In this document: one piece after another, positions 18,893-27,450 of the stretch
Layout: every line of letters starts with the position of its first letter
Position numbering within the stretch: position 1 is the stretch's first letter
NCBI RefSeq assembly: GCF_044597725.1
Contig: NZ_CP139003.1
Span: 2,542,001-2,606,000, forward strand
Reading direction: 5' to 3'
Length of the DNA: 64,000 nucleotides
Origin: Bermanella sp044597725
Lineage (GTDB): Bacteria; Pseudomonadota; Gammaproteobacteria; Pseudomonadales; Oceanobacteraceae
Notes under the pieces: generated by a model
The model's database searches: none
Seen by the model: the letters and a program-made list of their open reading frames with translations, nothing else
Told to the model about the DNA's origin: nothing
Program-made: the position numbers and the translations under genes

Positions 18893-19498
18893 TTATGTCA
18901 TGAGATAGATACTGAAAGCGGTTATCAACCCTACCGCTATAATCCCAACAGGATTCCCCAGCGCCCACCATAAAAGTTTAATAAGTCCAGAACACAACAT
19001 GTACAGCACCATCCCAGCCATTCTTAAATGAGCAACAGAAGGCTGTGTTTTCGACAGCCGAATGGCAATACGCCAAGTAGTTTTAAATACCCATACAGTG
19101 ATCTGGTAACTGGGCTTAATAAATAGAAACAGAATCAACCTGGGAGGAATGCATGCCAGCACTAATAAAAATCGCCGATGAATCAGCACGATAATCAACA
19201 ATAAAAATATGAAGTATGGATTAAAAGGTTCAACCTCAACGGGCCTACTGTAGTTCGCAACCCTCCTCCCTGACAGAGTGCCCCCATTAATAATAAGATA
19301 CAGGAGGTAACCATAAATTGGAGAGGATAATAAAGCGACTACAATGGATACAAAAATCTCATCTGAAGTGGCCTTGTAAGGAGGTAGAATCAAATCACTG
19401 GTATTTGATTCATCTGCCTTTGTCGGCTGATCGGCAGCTTCATAAACGAGCCTCTTTGAATCGTCCGATGCTTCGGTACGGTCTGTAAATTTATCCAT
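18893..19498 (-). CDS. Unrecognised membrane protein
   Basis: I do not recognise this 201-residue protein. The first 45 residues are polar and acidic; then come about four hydrophobic segments (near 49-72, 92-125, 155-172 and 178-199), so it is an integral inner-membrane protein with a soluble N-terminus. It is 17 bp downstream of the P-loop kinase gene on the same strand, and the two are probably one transcript. The pair has no obvious relation to its neighbours and could be a recent acquisition, although no mobile-element gene is near. Confidence 0.55.
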   Translation of the reverse strand: MDKFTDRTEASDDSKRLVYEAADQPTKADESNTSDLILPPYKATSDEIFVSIVVALLSSPIYGYLLYLIINGGTLSGRRVANYSRPVEVEPFNPYFIFLLLIIVLIHRRFLLVLACIPPRLILFLFIKPSYQITVWVFKTTWRIAIRLSKTQPSVAHLRMAGMVLYMLCSGLIKLLWWALGNPVGIIAVGLITAFSIYLMT

Positions 19499-19515
19499 TT
19501 TTCACTTATATACAT

Positions 19516-20031
19516 TTATTTGACATTTCGGTCTACAAAGTTATTTAGCTCGGAGACTGACTTGACAATGTATAATGACTTTTTATCTGACATTGCTTCT
19601 AATCTGGCAGTAAAATCATCATTCCAGAACTTTGGGCATAACCGTAAAACTTTATAGCTCTCAAGGGTACCTTTTAGTACCGAACTACCCTCAGGCCAAC
19701 CTTCAGGTTTGACGAAAAGCCCTTTTAGAAGTCTCTTTGTCACAAACCAGTAGCTTGTTATGTATGGCAGATCAACATAAACCAATGTATCAGCTTCTTC
19801 CAAGCGTTGGTAAAATGAGTTTATTGGTCCAAAACCATCAATGATCCAGTTTCCAGACGATAAGATACGCTCATGTGCCTCATCGAATGAACCGCGATCT
19901 ACCAGCTCCCCATTCTTTTTGTACACTATTGAATCTAGCTGATGTAACTGTATACCAGTTACTAACGCAAGATCTTTGCTTAAAGTAGATTTACCGCTTC
20001 CGGGCTTACCAAAAACTGCTATTTTTTTCAC
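19516..20031 (-). CDS. P-loop kinase, FlaR/adenylate-kinase-like
   Basis: The 171-residue protein starts with a textbook Walker A motif, MKKIAVFGKPGSGKST, followed by LHQLDSIVYKK and WIIDGF, the pattern of the small P-loop family annotated as FlaR-like topology modulation or adenylate-kinase-related proteins. A conserved VDLPY serves as Walker B. The substrate is unknown; these are probably nucleotide or small-molecule kinases. An AGGAGG Shine-Dalgarno precedes the ATG by about 8 nt. It is followed by the unrecognised membrane protein. Confidence 0.75.
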   Translation of the reverse strand: MKKIAVFGKPGSGKSTLSKDLALVTGIQLHQLDSIVYKKNGELVDRGSFDEAHERILSSGNWIIDGFGPINSFYQRLEEADTLVYVDLPYITSYWFVTKRLLKGLFVKPEGWPEGSSVLKGTLESYKVLRLCPKFWNDDFTARLEAMSDKKSLYIVKSVSELNNFVDRNVK

Positions 20032-20074
20032 ACTGCCTCCTTTGTACGAATTATTCCCATGAGGCAGAAATAGA

Positions 20075-20097
20075 AAACCCGCCTCTTGGGCGGGTTT
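20075..20097. terminator. GC-rich stem-loop, probable terminator
   Basis: A perfect 9-bp stem, AAACCCGCC and GGCGGGTTT, with a 5-nt loop lies 44 bp upstream of the kinase start. It looks like a rho-independent hairpin read in either direction, but no gene clearly ends into it, which suggests that a gene has been lost here. Confidence 0.55.
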
Positions 20098-20490
20098 GAT
20101 AAATTAGTGACGCATCAACAATCCCACCATTCCTATGGAATGATGATAATTCGAGATATTTTGTGCGTAAGATTTAGATTCATATTTTTATACTGCTGGA
20201 AGAACAACATCATGTCAACTAGAAGTCGGATGAACATACTCTCGAAAGCATATCGTTTGAGTTTTGCGCCCGTCCCGCACGAACGACTTGATACTAGGAT
20301 TTACTTGATACTAGGATTTATTTGTTGCATAACATTATCTGCTCGGCTTCCGTTTGCGCGGAACTATATTCTCCGTAAATACCGCCGAGATCACAGCAAG
20401 ACCAATAGCCACAAAACGCCCATTCGCATAACTCATCCACAGGGCCGCTTAACTATAGTGCCCTGTTGATAGTTCGTTCTTATTGTTTAT
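20098..20490. other. Gap of about 390 bp with no confident gene
   Basis: No convincing gene lies between the kinase gene and the PstS-OmpA gene. There is a CATTCC/GGAATG hairpin at 20128-20142 and a perfect 17-bp tandem duplication (ACTTGATACTAGGATTT) at 20286-20319. On the minus strand a 33-codon frame (20335-20436) encodes a membrane-like stretch, FVAIGLAVISAVF, that may be a gene remnant. A plus-strand frame from 20212 is open but has no family resemblance. Confidence 0.5.
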
Positions 20491-21888
20491 TTACCTTAGC
20501 CAAACTTCGACGCGTCGGTTTTTAGTGGCTCCACCCCGTTCAAATGCCGCTACTGGGTTATAGTCGCCATAGCCTTTTGAAACATCGGGATAGATACCCA
20601 ATCTGGCCAACTCTCGGCGTACTGCCATGGCGCGCAATTTTGATAATAACTGTGAGCGACCTGCGTTTTTACGTTTATCACCAAAGCCAATCAAAACCAG
20701 CTCTGATTCTGGATGTTGCTGCATGTAATGAACAAGTCGTAATATATCTTTTTGTGCTTTGTTATCTAAAGTAGCGCTGCCTTCTTTAAAACGGAAGTTA
20801 ACACTTAAACGCTTGGCACCATCCACGAGATCACGATAATCGGTAGGAACATCTTCGGTTAACGCAACTTGCATAGCCTCTACATTTTGTGAAATAAATC
20901 CTTCAGTGCTAACAATCTCTTGTCCTTGTACTCCTTGGGAGAACTGCAAAAATTCGCGCGCGTATGGATTATCAATTTCTTTTGCACTATACAAAAACAA
21001 GCGACGGCTCAATGCGTAATCTTCGGTGGCAACGGTCATGGTTGACGGTCGAAAAGCTTGAGCTGGGCCATCGCTCACGGCTACTAATTTGGCATCTTTA
21101 ATAAACCCCAAACCCACAAAACCAATCGCGCCCGGATCTGCCAATACATTGTTTACTAAGTCATCACTCGATTCAAAGCGATAAGCCTGATCGTGCAATG
21201 AATACTCCCCCGCCAAAACCATTGATTTAAAGCTATCCCACGTGCCCGATTTATTATCACGTGCGTATAAACTAATTGCTCTATTAGGTCCACCCAGTTG
21301 TGACCAATTATCCACTTCACCTGAGAATATCTGACCCACTTGTTTTTTACTCAATGCACTTACCGAATTATTAGGGTTTACAATAATCGCTAAGCCATCA
21401 ATTGCCACAACGTGTTCGGAGCCCGGCGCGCGCAAATTACCAAGAGCCGACCCTTTTTCAATTTCTCCGGCTTTTGCCGCTCGAGACGCTGCCCATAAAT
21501 CCGCTTCCCCGTTTAACAAACGTTTAAAGCCAGTACTTGAACCATGGGCTGCGATGTAAATGGATACCCGCTTACCCTGTTCGGGCAAATCTCCCGTAAT
21601 CATGCGTTCATTGGCAACAGGTAGGTTTTGAATTTGAATATTCTGCGCCCCTTTTGCTTTAAGGTAAGCAGCGGCCAAACTTGGGGCTAGGCTTTCCCCA
21701 ATGGTGTTAGAGCCGTGAATACGCAGCAATGTGTGTTCCTGCCCCCGTGGCAAGTTTTGAAAAGGCGTTAACGATACATTTACTTCCGCCAATGATGCGT
21801 TTAACCGCGTTTCTTGTGCAACGCTTAGGTTGGCCAATACGTTGACACTTAAAACAAGACAGCAAATAAGAGACAAGCACCGTTTCAT
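20491..21888 (-). CDS. PstS-like phosphate-binding protein fused to an OmpA domain
   Basis: The 465-residue protein has a signal peptide (cleavage probably near LSVA), a type 2 periplasmic substrate-binding domain (about 50-330) and a C-terminal OmpA-like peptidoglycan-binding domain (about 365-465). The binding domain carries the PstS-type phosphate loops IHGSNTIGESLAP, GSSTGFKRLL and DNKSGTWDSF. The OmpA part shows FGDKRKNAGRSQLLSKLRA and ends NRRVEVWLR. It should bind phosphate in the periplasm while attached to the cell wall, unlike a free PstS. No pst transporter genes are adjacent. A Pho-box-like sequence lies about 50 bp upstream. Confidence 0.85.
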   Translation of the reverse strand: MKRCLSLICCLVLSVNVLANLSVAQETRLNASLAEVNVSLTPFQNLPRGQEHTLLRIHGSNTIGESLAPSLAAAYLKAKGAQNIQIQNLPVANERMITGDLPEQGKRVSIYIAAHGSSTGFKRLLNGEADLWAASRAAKAGEIEKGSALGNLRAPGSEHVVAIDGLAIIVNPNNSVSALSKKQVGQIFSGEVDNWSQLGGPNRAISLYARDNKSGTWDSFKSMVLAGEYSLHDQAYRFESSDDLVNNVLADPGAIGFVGLGFIKDAKLVAVSDGPAQAFRPSTMTVATEDYALSRRLFLYSAKEIDNPYAREFLQFSQGVQGQEIVSTEGFISQNVEAMQVALTEDVPTDYRDLVDGAKRLSVNFRFKEGSATLDNKAQKDILRLVHYMQQHPESELVLIGFGDKRKNAGRSQLLSKLRAMAVRRELARLGIYPDVSKGYGDYNPVAAFERGGATKNRRVEVWLR

Positions 21889-21937
21889 TTAATACATCCA
21901 AGCTCAATTTATTTAGCGCAGAGGGTAGTCTGGTTAT

Positions 21938-21955
21938 ATGACATTTTTGTTACAA
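21938..21955 (-). promoter_or_regulatory. Candidate PhoB box upstream of the PstS-OmpA gene
   Basis: On the minus strand the sequence TTGTAACAAAAATGTCAT shows two 7-bp PhoB half-sites separated by four A bases. The second half-site matches CTGTCAT at six of seven positions and the first at four. It lies about 50 bp before the start codon, where a Pho box normally replaces the -35 element. Confidence 0.6.
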
Positions 21956-22073
21956 TGGTGGTAATTCCCAGATTTTACGGGCCCTAGGGCGCTTGCAGCT
22001 TAACCTAGTATTGCGCTAGGTTATTCGATAAAATAGCGCTAGGATATTTGTTAAATGTATAGAGAGAGTTGTT

Positions 22074-22400
22074 ATGTCCGATATTATGGATCAAATCAAA
22101 GAGCAAATTGAATCAAACGATGTGCTCATTTATATGAAAGGCAACCCAAATCAGCCTCAGTGTGGTTTTTCTGCGCGCACCGTTCAAGCTCTAATGGAAT
22201 GTGGTAAGCGTTTTGCCTACGTAGATGTTTTGGCTAATCCAGACATTCGCGCCAATTTACCTACTTATGCCAATTGGCCTACATTCCCTCAATTATGGGT
22301 AAAAGGCGAGCTTGTAGGTGGTTGTGATATCGTTACCGAAATGGGTGAAAACGGCGAATTGAAAAAACTAATCGATTCCGCTGTACCAGACGAAGCTTAA
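22074..22400 (+). CDS. grxD: Monothiol glutaredoxin, Grx4 type
   Basis: A 108-residue CGFS glutaredoxin: the active site is Cys30 in QPQCGFSART, followed by the WPTFPQLWVKGELVGGCDI region that binds glutathione. Grx4 proteins carry and transfer 2Fe-2S clusters, usually with a BolA partner; bolA is at 11772-12092 in this window. AGAGAG precedes the ATG. An AACCTAG/CTAGGTT hairpin lies at 22002-22022 in its leader. It is followed by argD and argF on the same strand, separated by a terminator-like hairpin. Confidence 0.95.
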   Translation: MSDIMDQIKEQIESNDVLIYMKGNPNQPQCGFSARTVQALMECGKRFAYVDVLANPDIRANLPTYANWPTFPQLWVKGELVGGCDIVTEMGENGELKKLIDSAVPDEA

Positions 22401-22413
22401 TACTTTATCCTTC

Positions 22414-22436
22414 TGCTAGGCCAATCTGGCCTAGCA
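22414..22436 (+). terminator. Terminator after grxD
   Basis: A perfect 9-bp stem, TGCTAGGCC with GGCCTAGCA, and a 5-nt loop lies 13 bases after the grxD stop and is followed by ATTGTATT. It separates grxD from the arginine genes. Confidence 0.65.
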
Positions 22437-22561
22437 ATTGTATTCCCCCAAACTCCTAAACATCGAATCCACCTAGGATTAACCACAAGCTCCATACAGG
22501 ATTTAATCCTCATAACCCCCATGAATACCGAATATACATCGGCAAACCCCGCCATAAAGCC

Positions 22562-22589
22562 TTGTATTGCCGTTAAAGTTCGGTATGAT
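22562..22589 (+). promoter_or_regulatory. Candidate sigma-70 promoter for argD-argF
   Basis: TTGTAT and TATGAT are separated by 16 bases, about 105 bp upstream of the argD start. An upstream TGAAT half-site (22522-22526) faintly recalls an ArgR box but is not convincing. Confidence 0.4.
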
Positions 22590-22693
22590 CTTTTTCCTCT
22601 TGATTGGCAGCCCACTCCTCTGTTGCGTATTTTTAGCAAACGCTGGGGACATTAGCTGCCTTTTTGCGTTTTTAGGCTGCTGAGGAAAAGACA

Positions 22694-23884
22694 GTGCAAC
22701 CTATTATGAACACTTATGGTCGTCTTCCGGTTACCTTTACCCATGGCAAAGGTGCATACGTCTATGACGATCAGGGAAAACAATATATTGATGGGCTTTC
22801 GGGTATTGCCGTTTGTGGTCTTGGCCACGGCCACCCCACAGTTACCCAAGCTATTTGCGAACAAGCCGATAATTTAGTTCATGTCTCCAACTTATATGGC
22901 ATTAACCGACAACAAGAATTGGCTGAGCTTTTAACGCGCATTAGCAATATGGACAATGTCTTCTTTAGTAACTCGGGAGCAGAAGCCAACGAAGCAGCTA
23001 TTAAAATTGCGCGTAAATATGGGCACGATAAAGGCATCGATGTACCTACTATTTTAGTAGCCGACAACGCTTTTCATGGTCGTACCATGGCAACCTTAAC
23101 CGCTACCGGTAACAAAGCTGTGCAGACAGGTTTTGGGCCACTGTTACAAGGCTTTGAACGGGTTGCCTTCAATGACCTTTCTGCTGCAAAAAACGCAATA
23201 GCAAACAATAGCAATATAGTTGCAGTGTTGGTCGAGCCGGTACAAGGTGAAGGCGGTGTTACCGCCGCCAGCGATGAGTACTTGAATGGTCTTCGCGCTC
23301 TGTGCGACGAGCACGATTTATTACTCATGCTTGATGAAATACAAACCGGCAACGGGCGCACAGGCCAATACTTTGCCTACCAGCATTTTGATTGGCAGCC
23401 GGATGTAGTTACCACGGCCAAGGGCTTGGGTAATGGCGTTCCTATTGGTGCTTGCCTAGCAAAAGGCAAAGCAGCAGGTGTATTACAACCTGGAAATCAT
23501 GGTTCTACTTATGGCGGCAACCCATTAGCCTGCAGTGCCGCTTGTGCCGTTATTAATACCATTACTAACGAGCAACTATGTGAGCGTGTTGATGAGCTTG
23601 GCAAGCGTATTCGCCAACAATTAATACAACATTTAGGCGAAGCCGGTAGCCAGTTTGTGTCAGATTATCGAGGCAAAGGCTTAATGATTGGCATTGCTTT
23701 AAACACCAAAGAAAACTGTGGCGGCATCATGAAAATGGCACTAGAAGCTGGACTGTTACTGAATGTGACCGCTGGCAATGTTGTGCGTTTGCTGCCTCCC
23801 TTCATTATATCCGACGAACAAGCTGACGATATTGCTGAGAAAACCAGTAATGTTATTCATGCTTTTTTCGCCGCACAAAAATAA
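22694..23884 (+). CDS. argD: Acetylornithine aminotransferase
   Basis: This 396-residue class III aminotransferase converts N-acetylglutamate semialdehyde to N-acetylornithine with pyridoxal phosphate. Family features are SNSGAEANEAAIKIARKYG, FHGRTMATLTATG, the LDEIQTGNGRTG aspartate motif, and the cofactor lysine in TTAKGLGNGVPIGA. Translation begins at a GTG with GAGG 8 nt upstream; an ATG four codons later is possible. argF follows after 13 bases, so the two form an arginine operon. It could also serve as succinyldiaminopimelate aminotransferase, as in E. coli. Confidence 0.95.
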   Translation: MQPIMNTYGRLPVTFTHGKGAYVYDDQGKQYIDGLSGIAVCGLGHGHPTVTQAICEQADNLVHVSNLYGINRQQELAELLTRISNMDNVFFSNSGAEANEAAIKIARKYGHDKGIDVPTILVADNAFHGRTMATLTATGNKAVQTGFGPLLQGFERVAFNDLSAAKNAIANNSNIVAVLVEPVQGEGGVTAASDEYLNGLRALCDEHDLLLMLDEIQTGNGRTGQYFAYQHFDWQPDVVTTAKGLGNGVPIGACLAKGKAAGVLQPGNHGSTYGGNPLACSAACAVINTITNEQLCERVDELGKRIRQQLIQHLGEAGSQFVSDYRGKGLMIGIALNTKENCGGIMKMALEAGLLLNVTAGNVVRLLPPFIISDEQADDIAEKTSNVIHAFFAAQK

Positions 23885-23897
23885 AAGGCTCTGTATT

Positions 23898-24818
23898 ATG
23901 GGCACACAACAATCACAACCACGTCATTTATTAACTCTGCTGGATTTAAGCGCAGCTGAACTTGCTCGCATTACGGCAAGAGCCACAGAATTAAAGCAAA
24001 AACATCAGCAAGGCTTGGTCTACGAACCGCTTAAAAATAAAGTACTGGGTATGATCTTTGAAAAATCATCAACACGTACCCGTGTAAGCTTTGAAGCTGG
24101 TATTGCACAACTTGGCGGCAGTGCTATTTTCTTATCGCCTCGCGATACCCAATTGGGCCGCGGTGAACCTATAGAAGACAGCGCAAAAGTATTATCACGC
24201 ATGTGCGATATTATTATGATTCGCACCTTTGGCCACGATATTGTGGAGAAGTTTTCACAAAATTCTCGTGTTCCTGTCATCAATGCATTAACCGATGATT
24301 TTCACCCATGCCAGTTATTGGCCGATATGCAAACATACCAAGAGCATCGCGGTAGCATAGAAGGTAAGACCGTAGTTTGGGTAGGTGATGGTAATAATAT
24401 GTGCCACAGTTATATCAATGCTGCTAAGCGTTTTAACTTTAACCTTGTGGTTAATTGCCCTGCTGGTTTTGAACCTATGCAGTCATTACTGGATGCAAAT
24501 AAAGATCGTGTACGTATTGTTCACGATACCAAAGAAGCAGCAAAAGGCGCGCACCTTATTGTTACGGATGTATGGGCATCTATGGGCCAAGAAGATGAAC
24601 AAAAAGAGCGCGAGAAAATCTTCAAAAGCTATCAAGTTAGCCCAGCGATTATGGATTTAGCCGATAAGGATGCTTTATTCATGCATTGTTTACCCGCCCA
24701 TCGGGGAGAAGAGATTAGCCACGATATGCTTGATGACCCCCGTGCAGTGGTATGGGATGAAGCGGAAAATCGTCTTCATGCACAAAAAGCACTTATGGAA
24801 TTTTTACTGCTTGGTTAG
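23898..24818 (+). CDS. argF: Ornithine carbamoyltransferase
   Basis: A 306-residue enzyme joining carbamoyl phosphate and ornithine to citrulline. The carbamoyl-phosphate motif is SSTRTRVSFE, with HPCQ and the ornithine-side FMHCLPAHRGEE all present. The ATG at 23898 directly follows argD and is the correct start; a longer upstream frame within argD is not. It is the second gene of the argD-argF operon. Confidence 0.97.
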   Translation: MGTQQSQPRHLLTLLDLSAAELARITARATELKQKHQQGLVYEPLKNKVLGMIFEKSSTRTRVSFEAGIAQLGGSAIFLSPRDTQLGRGEPIEDSAKVLSRMCDIIMIRTFGHDIVEKFSQNSRVPVINALTDDFHPCQLLADMQTYQEHRGSIEGKTVVWVGDGNNMCHSYINAAKRFNFNLVVNCPAGFEPMQSLLDANKDRVRIVHDTKEAAKGAHLIVTDVWASMGQEDEQKEREKIFKSYQVSPAIMDLADKDALFMHCLPAHRGEEISHDMLDDPRAVVWDEAENRLHAQKALMEFLLLG

Positions 24819-24961
24819 TAAGTAAAAAGCGAATACGAGATTGAATAATAAATTGTTTAGTTTCTTTGCAATTTGTGGTTTTCCTTCTAATGTTCATAAT
24901 ATAACACACAGGTTATGGACTATAGGGTGAGTATTCTCACCGTAGCAGTAAGGAAGATCAC

Positions 24962-25435
24962 ATGGGGATTTGTCCCGATGAACTTATTCAACTCGTTATT
25001 CGACCTACCCTTCAATATTTAGGTGAGAAAAGCGAGGACGCGCAATTTTTGCTTATGGCCACCGCTGCCATTGAATCCGATTTAGGTTTTCACCTAAAAG
25101 GCGAGCAACATCGCGGTATTGGTGTATTCCAAATTAGCGCCAGAAGTCACCGTAATGTTTGGGATAAATACTTGGTTAACCACCCAGACCTAGCCAGTAA
25201 GGTACGTGGTTTAGCCAGTCAGCATGAATTTTTGCAGCATCCTCACCAAGAACTGGCTACAAACCTGCGCTACGCCACTGCTATTGCATGGCTTATTTAC
25301 AAGCGTAAAGAGTGCCCGCTACCCAAAGCCCGCGACCTCAATGCCGTAGCGCGCTTCTGGCGACGCCACTTCCACAGCCGCCCCCATGGCTCTGTTGATG
25401 ACTTTATCGCCCGTGTTAGCCCTATGGGGATCTAG
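24962..25435 (+). CDS. Lysozyme/transglycosylase-fold-like protein
   Basis: A 157-residue protein without a signal peptide. The segment ATAAIESDLGFHL followed by GIGVFQISARSH resembles the catalytic-Glu and glycine-rich elements of lysozyme-like transglycosylases, with Glu38 as candidate catalytic residue. Similar proteins of this layout occur in tailed phages, so a phage origin is possible, but there is no other phage gene nearby. A GGTGAG/CTCACC hairpin at 24926-24941 lies 20 bp before the start. Function is inferred from pattern only. Confidence 0.45.
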   Translation: MGICPDELIQLVIRPTLQYLGEKSEDAQFLLMATAAIESDLGFHLKGEQHRGIGVFQISARSHRNVWDKYLVNHPDLASKVRGLASQHEFLQHPHQELATNLRYATAIAWLIYKRKECPLPKARDLNAVARFWRRHFHSRPHGSVDDFIARVSPMGI

Positions 25436-25506
25436 ACTTAGGTAGGCAGTGAGGGCGTTTTGCGATAGAATCCGCCCCCTATTTATGTCAACCCCGAGTA
25501 GTAACC

Positions 25507-26466
25507 ATGGTTCAATTCGTTGATGCCGCTGCCGCCAAGGCGACGAACGAAAAAAAGCAAAAGACTCAGTTTAATAAGCTGCAAAAACGCTTACGTCGTG
25601 AAGTTGGGCGCGCTATTGCTGACTTCAACATGATTGAAGACGGCGACCGCATCATGGTTTGTTTATCGGGCGGTAAAGACAGCTACACCATGCTCGATAT
25701 TCTGCTCAACCTGCAAAAAAGCGCGCCTGTTAAGTTTGAGTTGGTGGCAGTCAACCTAGACCAAAAACAGCCTGGTTTCCCCGAACATATATTACCAAGC
25801 TACCTAGATAAGCTAGATATTGAATATTATATTGTTAACCGCGACACCTACTCCGTGGTTAAAGAAAAAGTTCCTGAAGGACGCACGACCTGTGGACTGT
25901 GCTCACGTTTGCGCCGCGGCACGCTATATGGCTTTGCCGAAGACATTGGTGCTAACAAGGTTGCTTTAGGTCACCACCGCGACGACATTGTCGAAACTCT
26001 ATTTTTGAACATGTTTTACGGCGCACGCCTTGCGGCCATGCCACCAAAACTGCTATCTGACGATAAGCGCAACATTGTTATTCGCCCTCTTGCCTATTGC
26101 AAAGAAACAGATATTGAGGAATTTTCGGAATTTAAGTCGTTCCCGATTATTCCTTGTAATTTATGTGGTTCGCAAGAAAACCTACAAAGACAGAACATTA
26201 AAGCCATGCTACAGCAATGGGAAAAAGACACCCCAGGGCGCGTGCAGCAAGTATTTAATGCCATGCAAAATATCGCGCCATCACAAATGGCCGATACCCA
26301 ATTGTTCGACTTTGAGACTTTAAGCATTGATCGCTCAGATGAACGGAAAGATCAAGAATTCGCTGATGGTCAAGTTATTGAAGGAATGGGTGACTTTGCG
26401 CAAGCGCCACCTAGGCTTAAACCTGAAAACCTAATAGATGCCATAAATTTAGATTTTAAGACTTAA
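25507..26466 (+). CDS. ttcA: tRNA 2-thiocytidine synthetase TtcA
   Basis: The 319-residue protein has the PP-loop SGGKDSYTMLD and two CxxC pairs, TTCGLCSRLRRG and PCNLCGSQ, that hold the 4Fe-4S cluster used to thiolate cytidine 32 of tRNAs. Length and motif order are as in E. coli TtcA. It is transcribed alone; its last 11 bases overlap the convergent gene at 26456. The ATG at 25507 follows a weak GAGTAG site. Confidence 0.95.
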   Translation: MVQFVDAAAAKATNEKKQKTQFNKLQKRLRREVGRAIADFNMIEDGDRIMVCLSGGKDSYTMLDILLNLQKSAPVKFELVAVNLDQKQPGFPEHILPSYLDKLDIEYYIVNRDTYSVVKEKVPEGRTTCGLCSRLRRGTLYGFAEDIGANKVALGHHRDDIVETLFLNMFYGARLAAMPPKLLSDDKRNIVIRPLAYCKETDIEEFSEFKSFPIIPCNLCGSQENLQRQNIKAMLQQWEKDTPGRVQQVFNAMQNIAPSQMADTQLFDFETLSIDRSDERKDQEFADGQVIEGMGDFAQAPPRLKPENLIDAINLDFKT

Positions 26467-26896
26467 CCTCACAGCGATAATGGCCTACTTCTGTTAACCA
26501 GATGTGGGCCCTAGCCATGGATTTATCGTATTTATTCTCTAAACCCAATACCATTCGAGGCTCTTGATTAGGCACCATTTCGCGACGAATAAAGGTTACT
26601 TTAAAACGCCCTGCATCTTTTATTTCTTTCACATGGGTTGTATAGAGGATTTCTTGAGGGCCTGACTTACCCCATTGCACCCACTGAATAAAGACACTAT
26701 CTTGCTTTGCCGTGCGAGTAATCACTAACCTAACTTGGCCTTTGCGACTGCCCTCCTGCCATTCACCCATTCCCTTAACATCATAGATTTTAGGGCTCAA
26801 AGCATGAACGGTATTTAGGTCTTCATTTACCTTTGGCTCATTGGCATAAATGAAAAATGAAGCCACGATTAAGAGCAATCCAGTAATTATACGCAT
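26456..26896 (-). CDS. Unrecognised exported protein
   Basis: This 146-residue protein starts with a signal peptide (MRIITGLLLIVASFFIYA), so it should be exported to the periplasm. The mature part is mostly beta-rich with the repeated aromatic pattern EWQEGSRKGQVRLVITR and QWVQWGKSGPQ. I do not recognise a family. The ATG at 26896 was chosen because AGGAG lies 8 nt upstream; it follows greB by 32 bases on the same strand, so the two may be co-transcribed. Confidence 0.6.
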   Translation of the reverse strand: MRIITGLLLIVASFFIYANEPKVNEDLNTVHALSPKIYDVKGMGEWQEGSRKGQVRLVITRTAKQDSVFIQWVQWGKSGPQEILYTTHVKEIKDAGRFKVTFIRREMVPNQEPRMVLGLENKYDKSMARAHIWLTEVGHYRCEVKS

Positions 26897-26928
26897 GACG
26901 TACACTCCTATGTTGATTAAAGTGTAGA

Positions 26929-27450
26929 TCAAAAGCCGCTATAACTCACGGCCTGCAAATATAACTCTGTAATGCCGTTAGGGGTATGAACAATAACATC
27001 ATCATGGGCTTGTTTACCCAGCAAGGCCTTGGCCACTGGGCTATTAATGCTGATATAGGTAGGTTGATGATCAATTTCATCTGGGCCAACAATACGATAA
27101 ATATGAGACTGTTCTGCCTCATCTTCCACTTGCACCCAAGCCGAAAAATAGACTTTGTATTGCTCTTTGGGCTTATCGTGCACGACCGTCAATACTTCTA
27201 GTCGCTTACTTAAAAAACGAATTCGGCGATCTATCTCCCGCAGTCGTTTCTTGCCGTATATGTATTCTGCGTTCTCAGATCGATCTCCAAGCGCGGCAGC
27301 ATCTCGCACTTGCTGAGTGACTTTTGGGCGCTCTTCGCGCCACAAGTAATTGAGCTCATCTTTTAGGATTTGCTCGCCTTCAGGGGTAATTAAGTTAGCT
27401 CGCACAACACTTTTTATACTTTTTGCCACTTCCACACGGACATGGGTCAT
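26929..27450 (-). CDS. greB: Transcription elongation factor GreB
   Basis: GreB releases stalled RNA polymerase by stimulating cleavage of backtracked RNA. The N-terminal coiled coil is recognisable (ELNYLWREERPKVTQQVRDA, GDRSENAEYIYGKKRLRE), with the acidic tip in the GDRSENAEY loop; this LNYLWREERP spelling is GreB-specific. The ATG at 27450 gives 173 residues and overlaps the upstream SEC-C gene by 56 bp. A GTG at 27405 would give 158 residues, exactly the E. coli length, so the true start may be there. Confidence 0.92.
   Translation of the reverse strand: MTHVRVEVAKSIKSVVRANLITPEGEQILKDELNYLWREERPKVTQQVRDAAALGDRSENAEYIYGKKRLREIDRRIRFLSKRLEVLTVVHDKPKEQYKVYFSAWVQVEDEAEQSHIYRIVGPDEIDHQPTYISINSPVAKALLGKQAHDDVIVHTPNGITELYLQAVSYSGF

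Noticed and set aside
18893..20100. Integron gene cassette with attC
   Set aside because: No paired core sites (GTTRRRY and RYYYAAC) flank the kinase and membrane-protein genes, and no integrase is present.
20086..20469. A 127-codon frame on the plus strand
   Set aside because: It contains a terminator hairpin and a 17-bp tandem duplication and has no recognisable domain; starting at 20212 does not help.
22510..22545. ArgR box before argD
   Set aside because: Only one TGAAT half-site is visible; the second half does not match.
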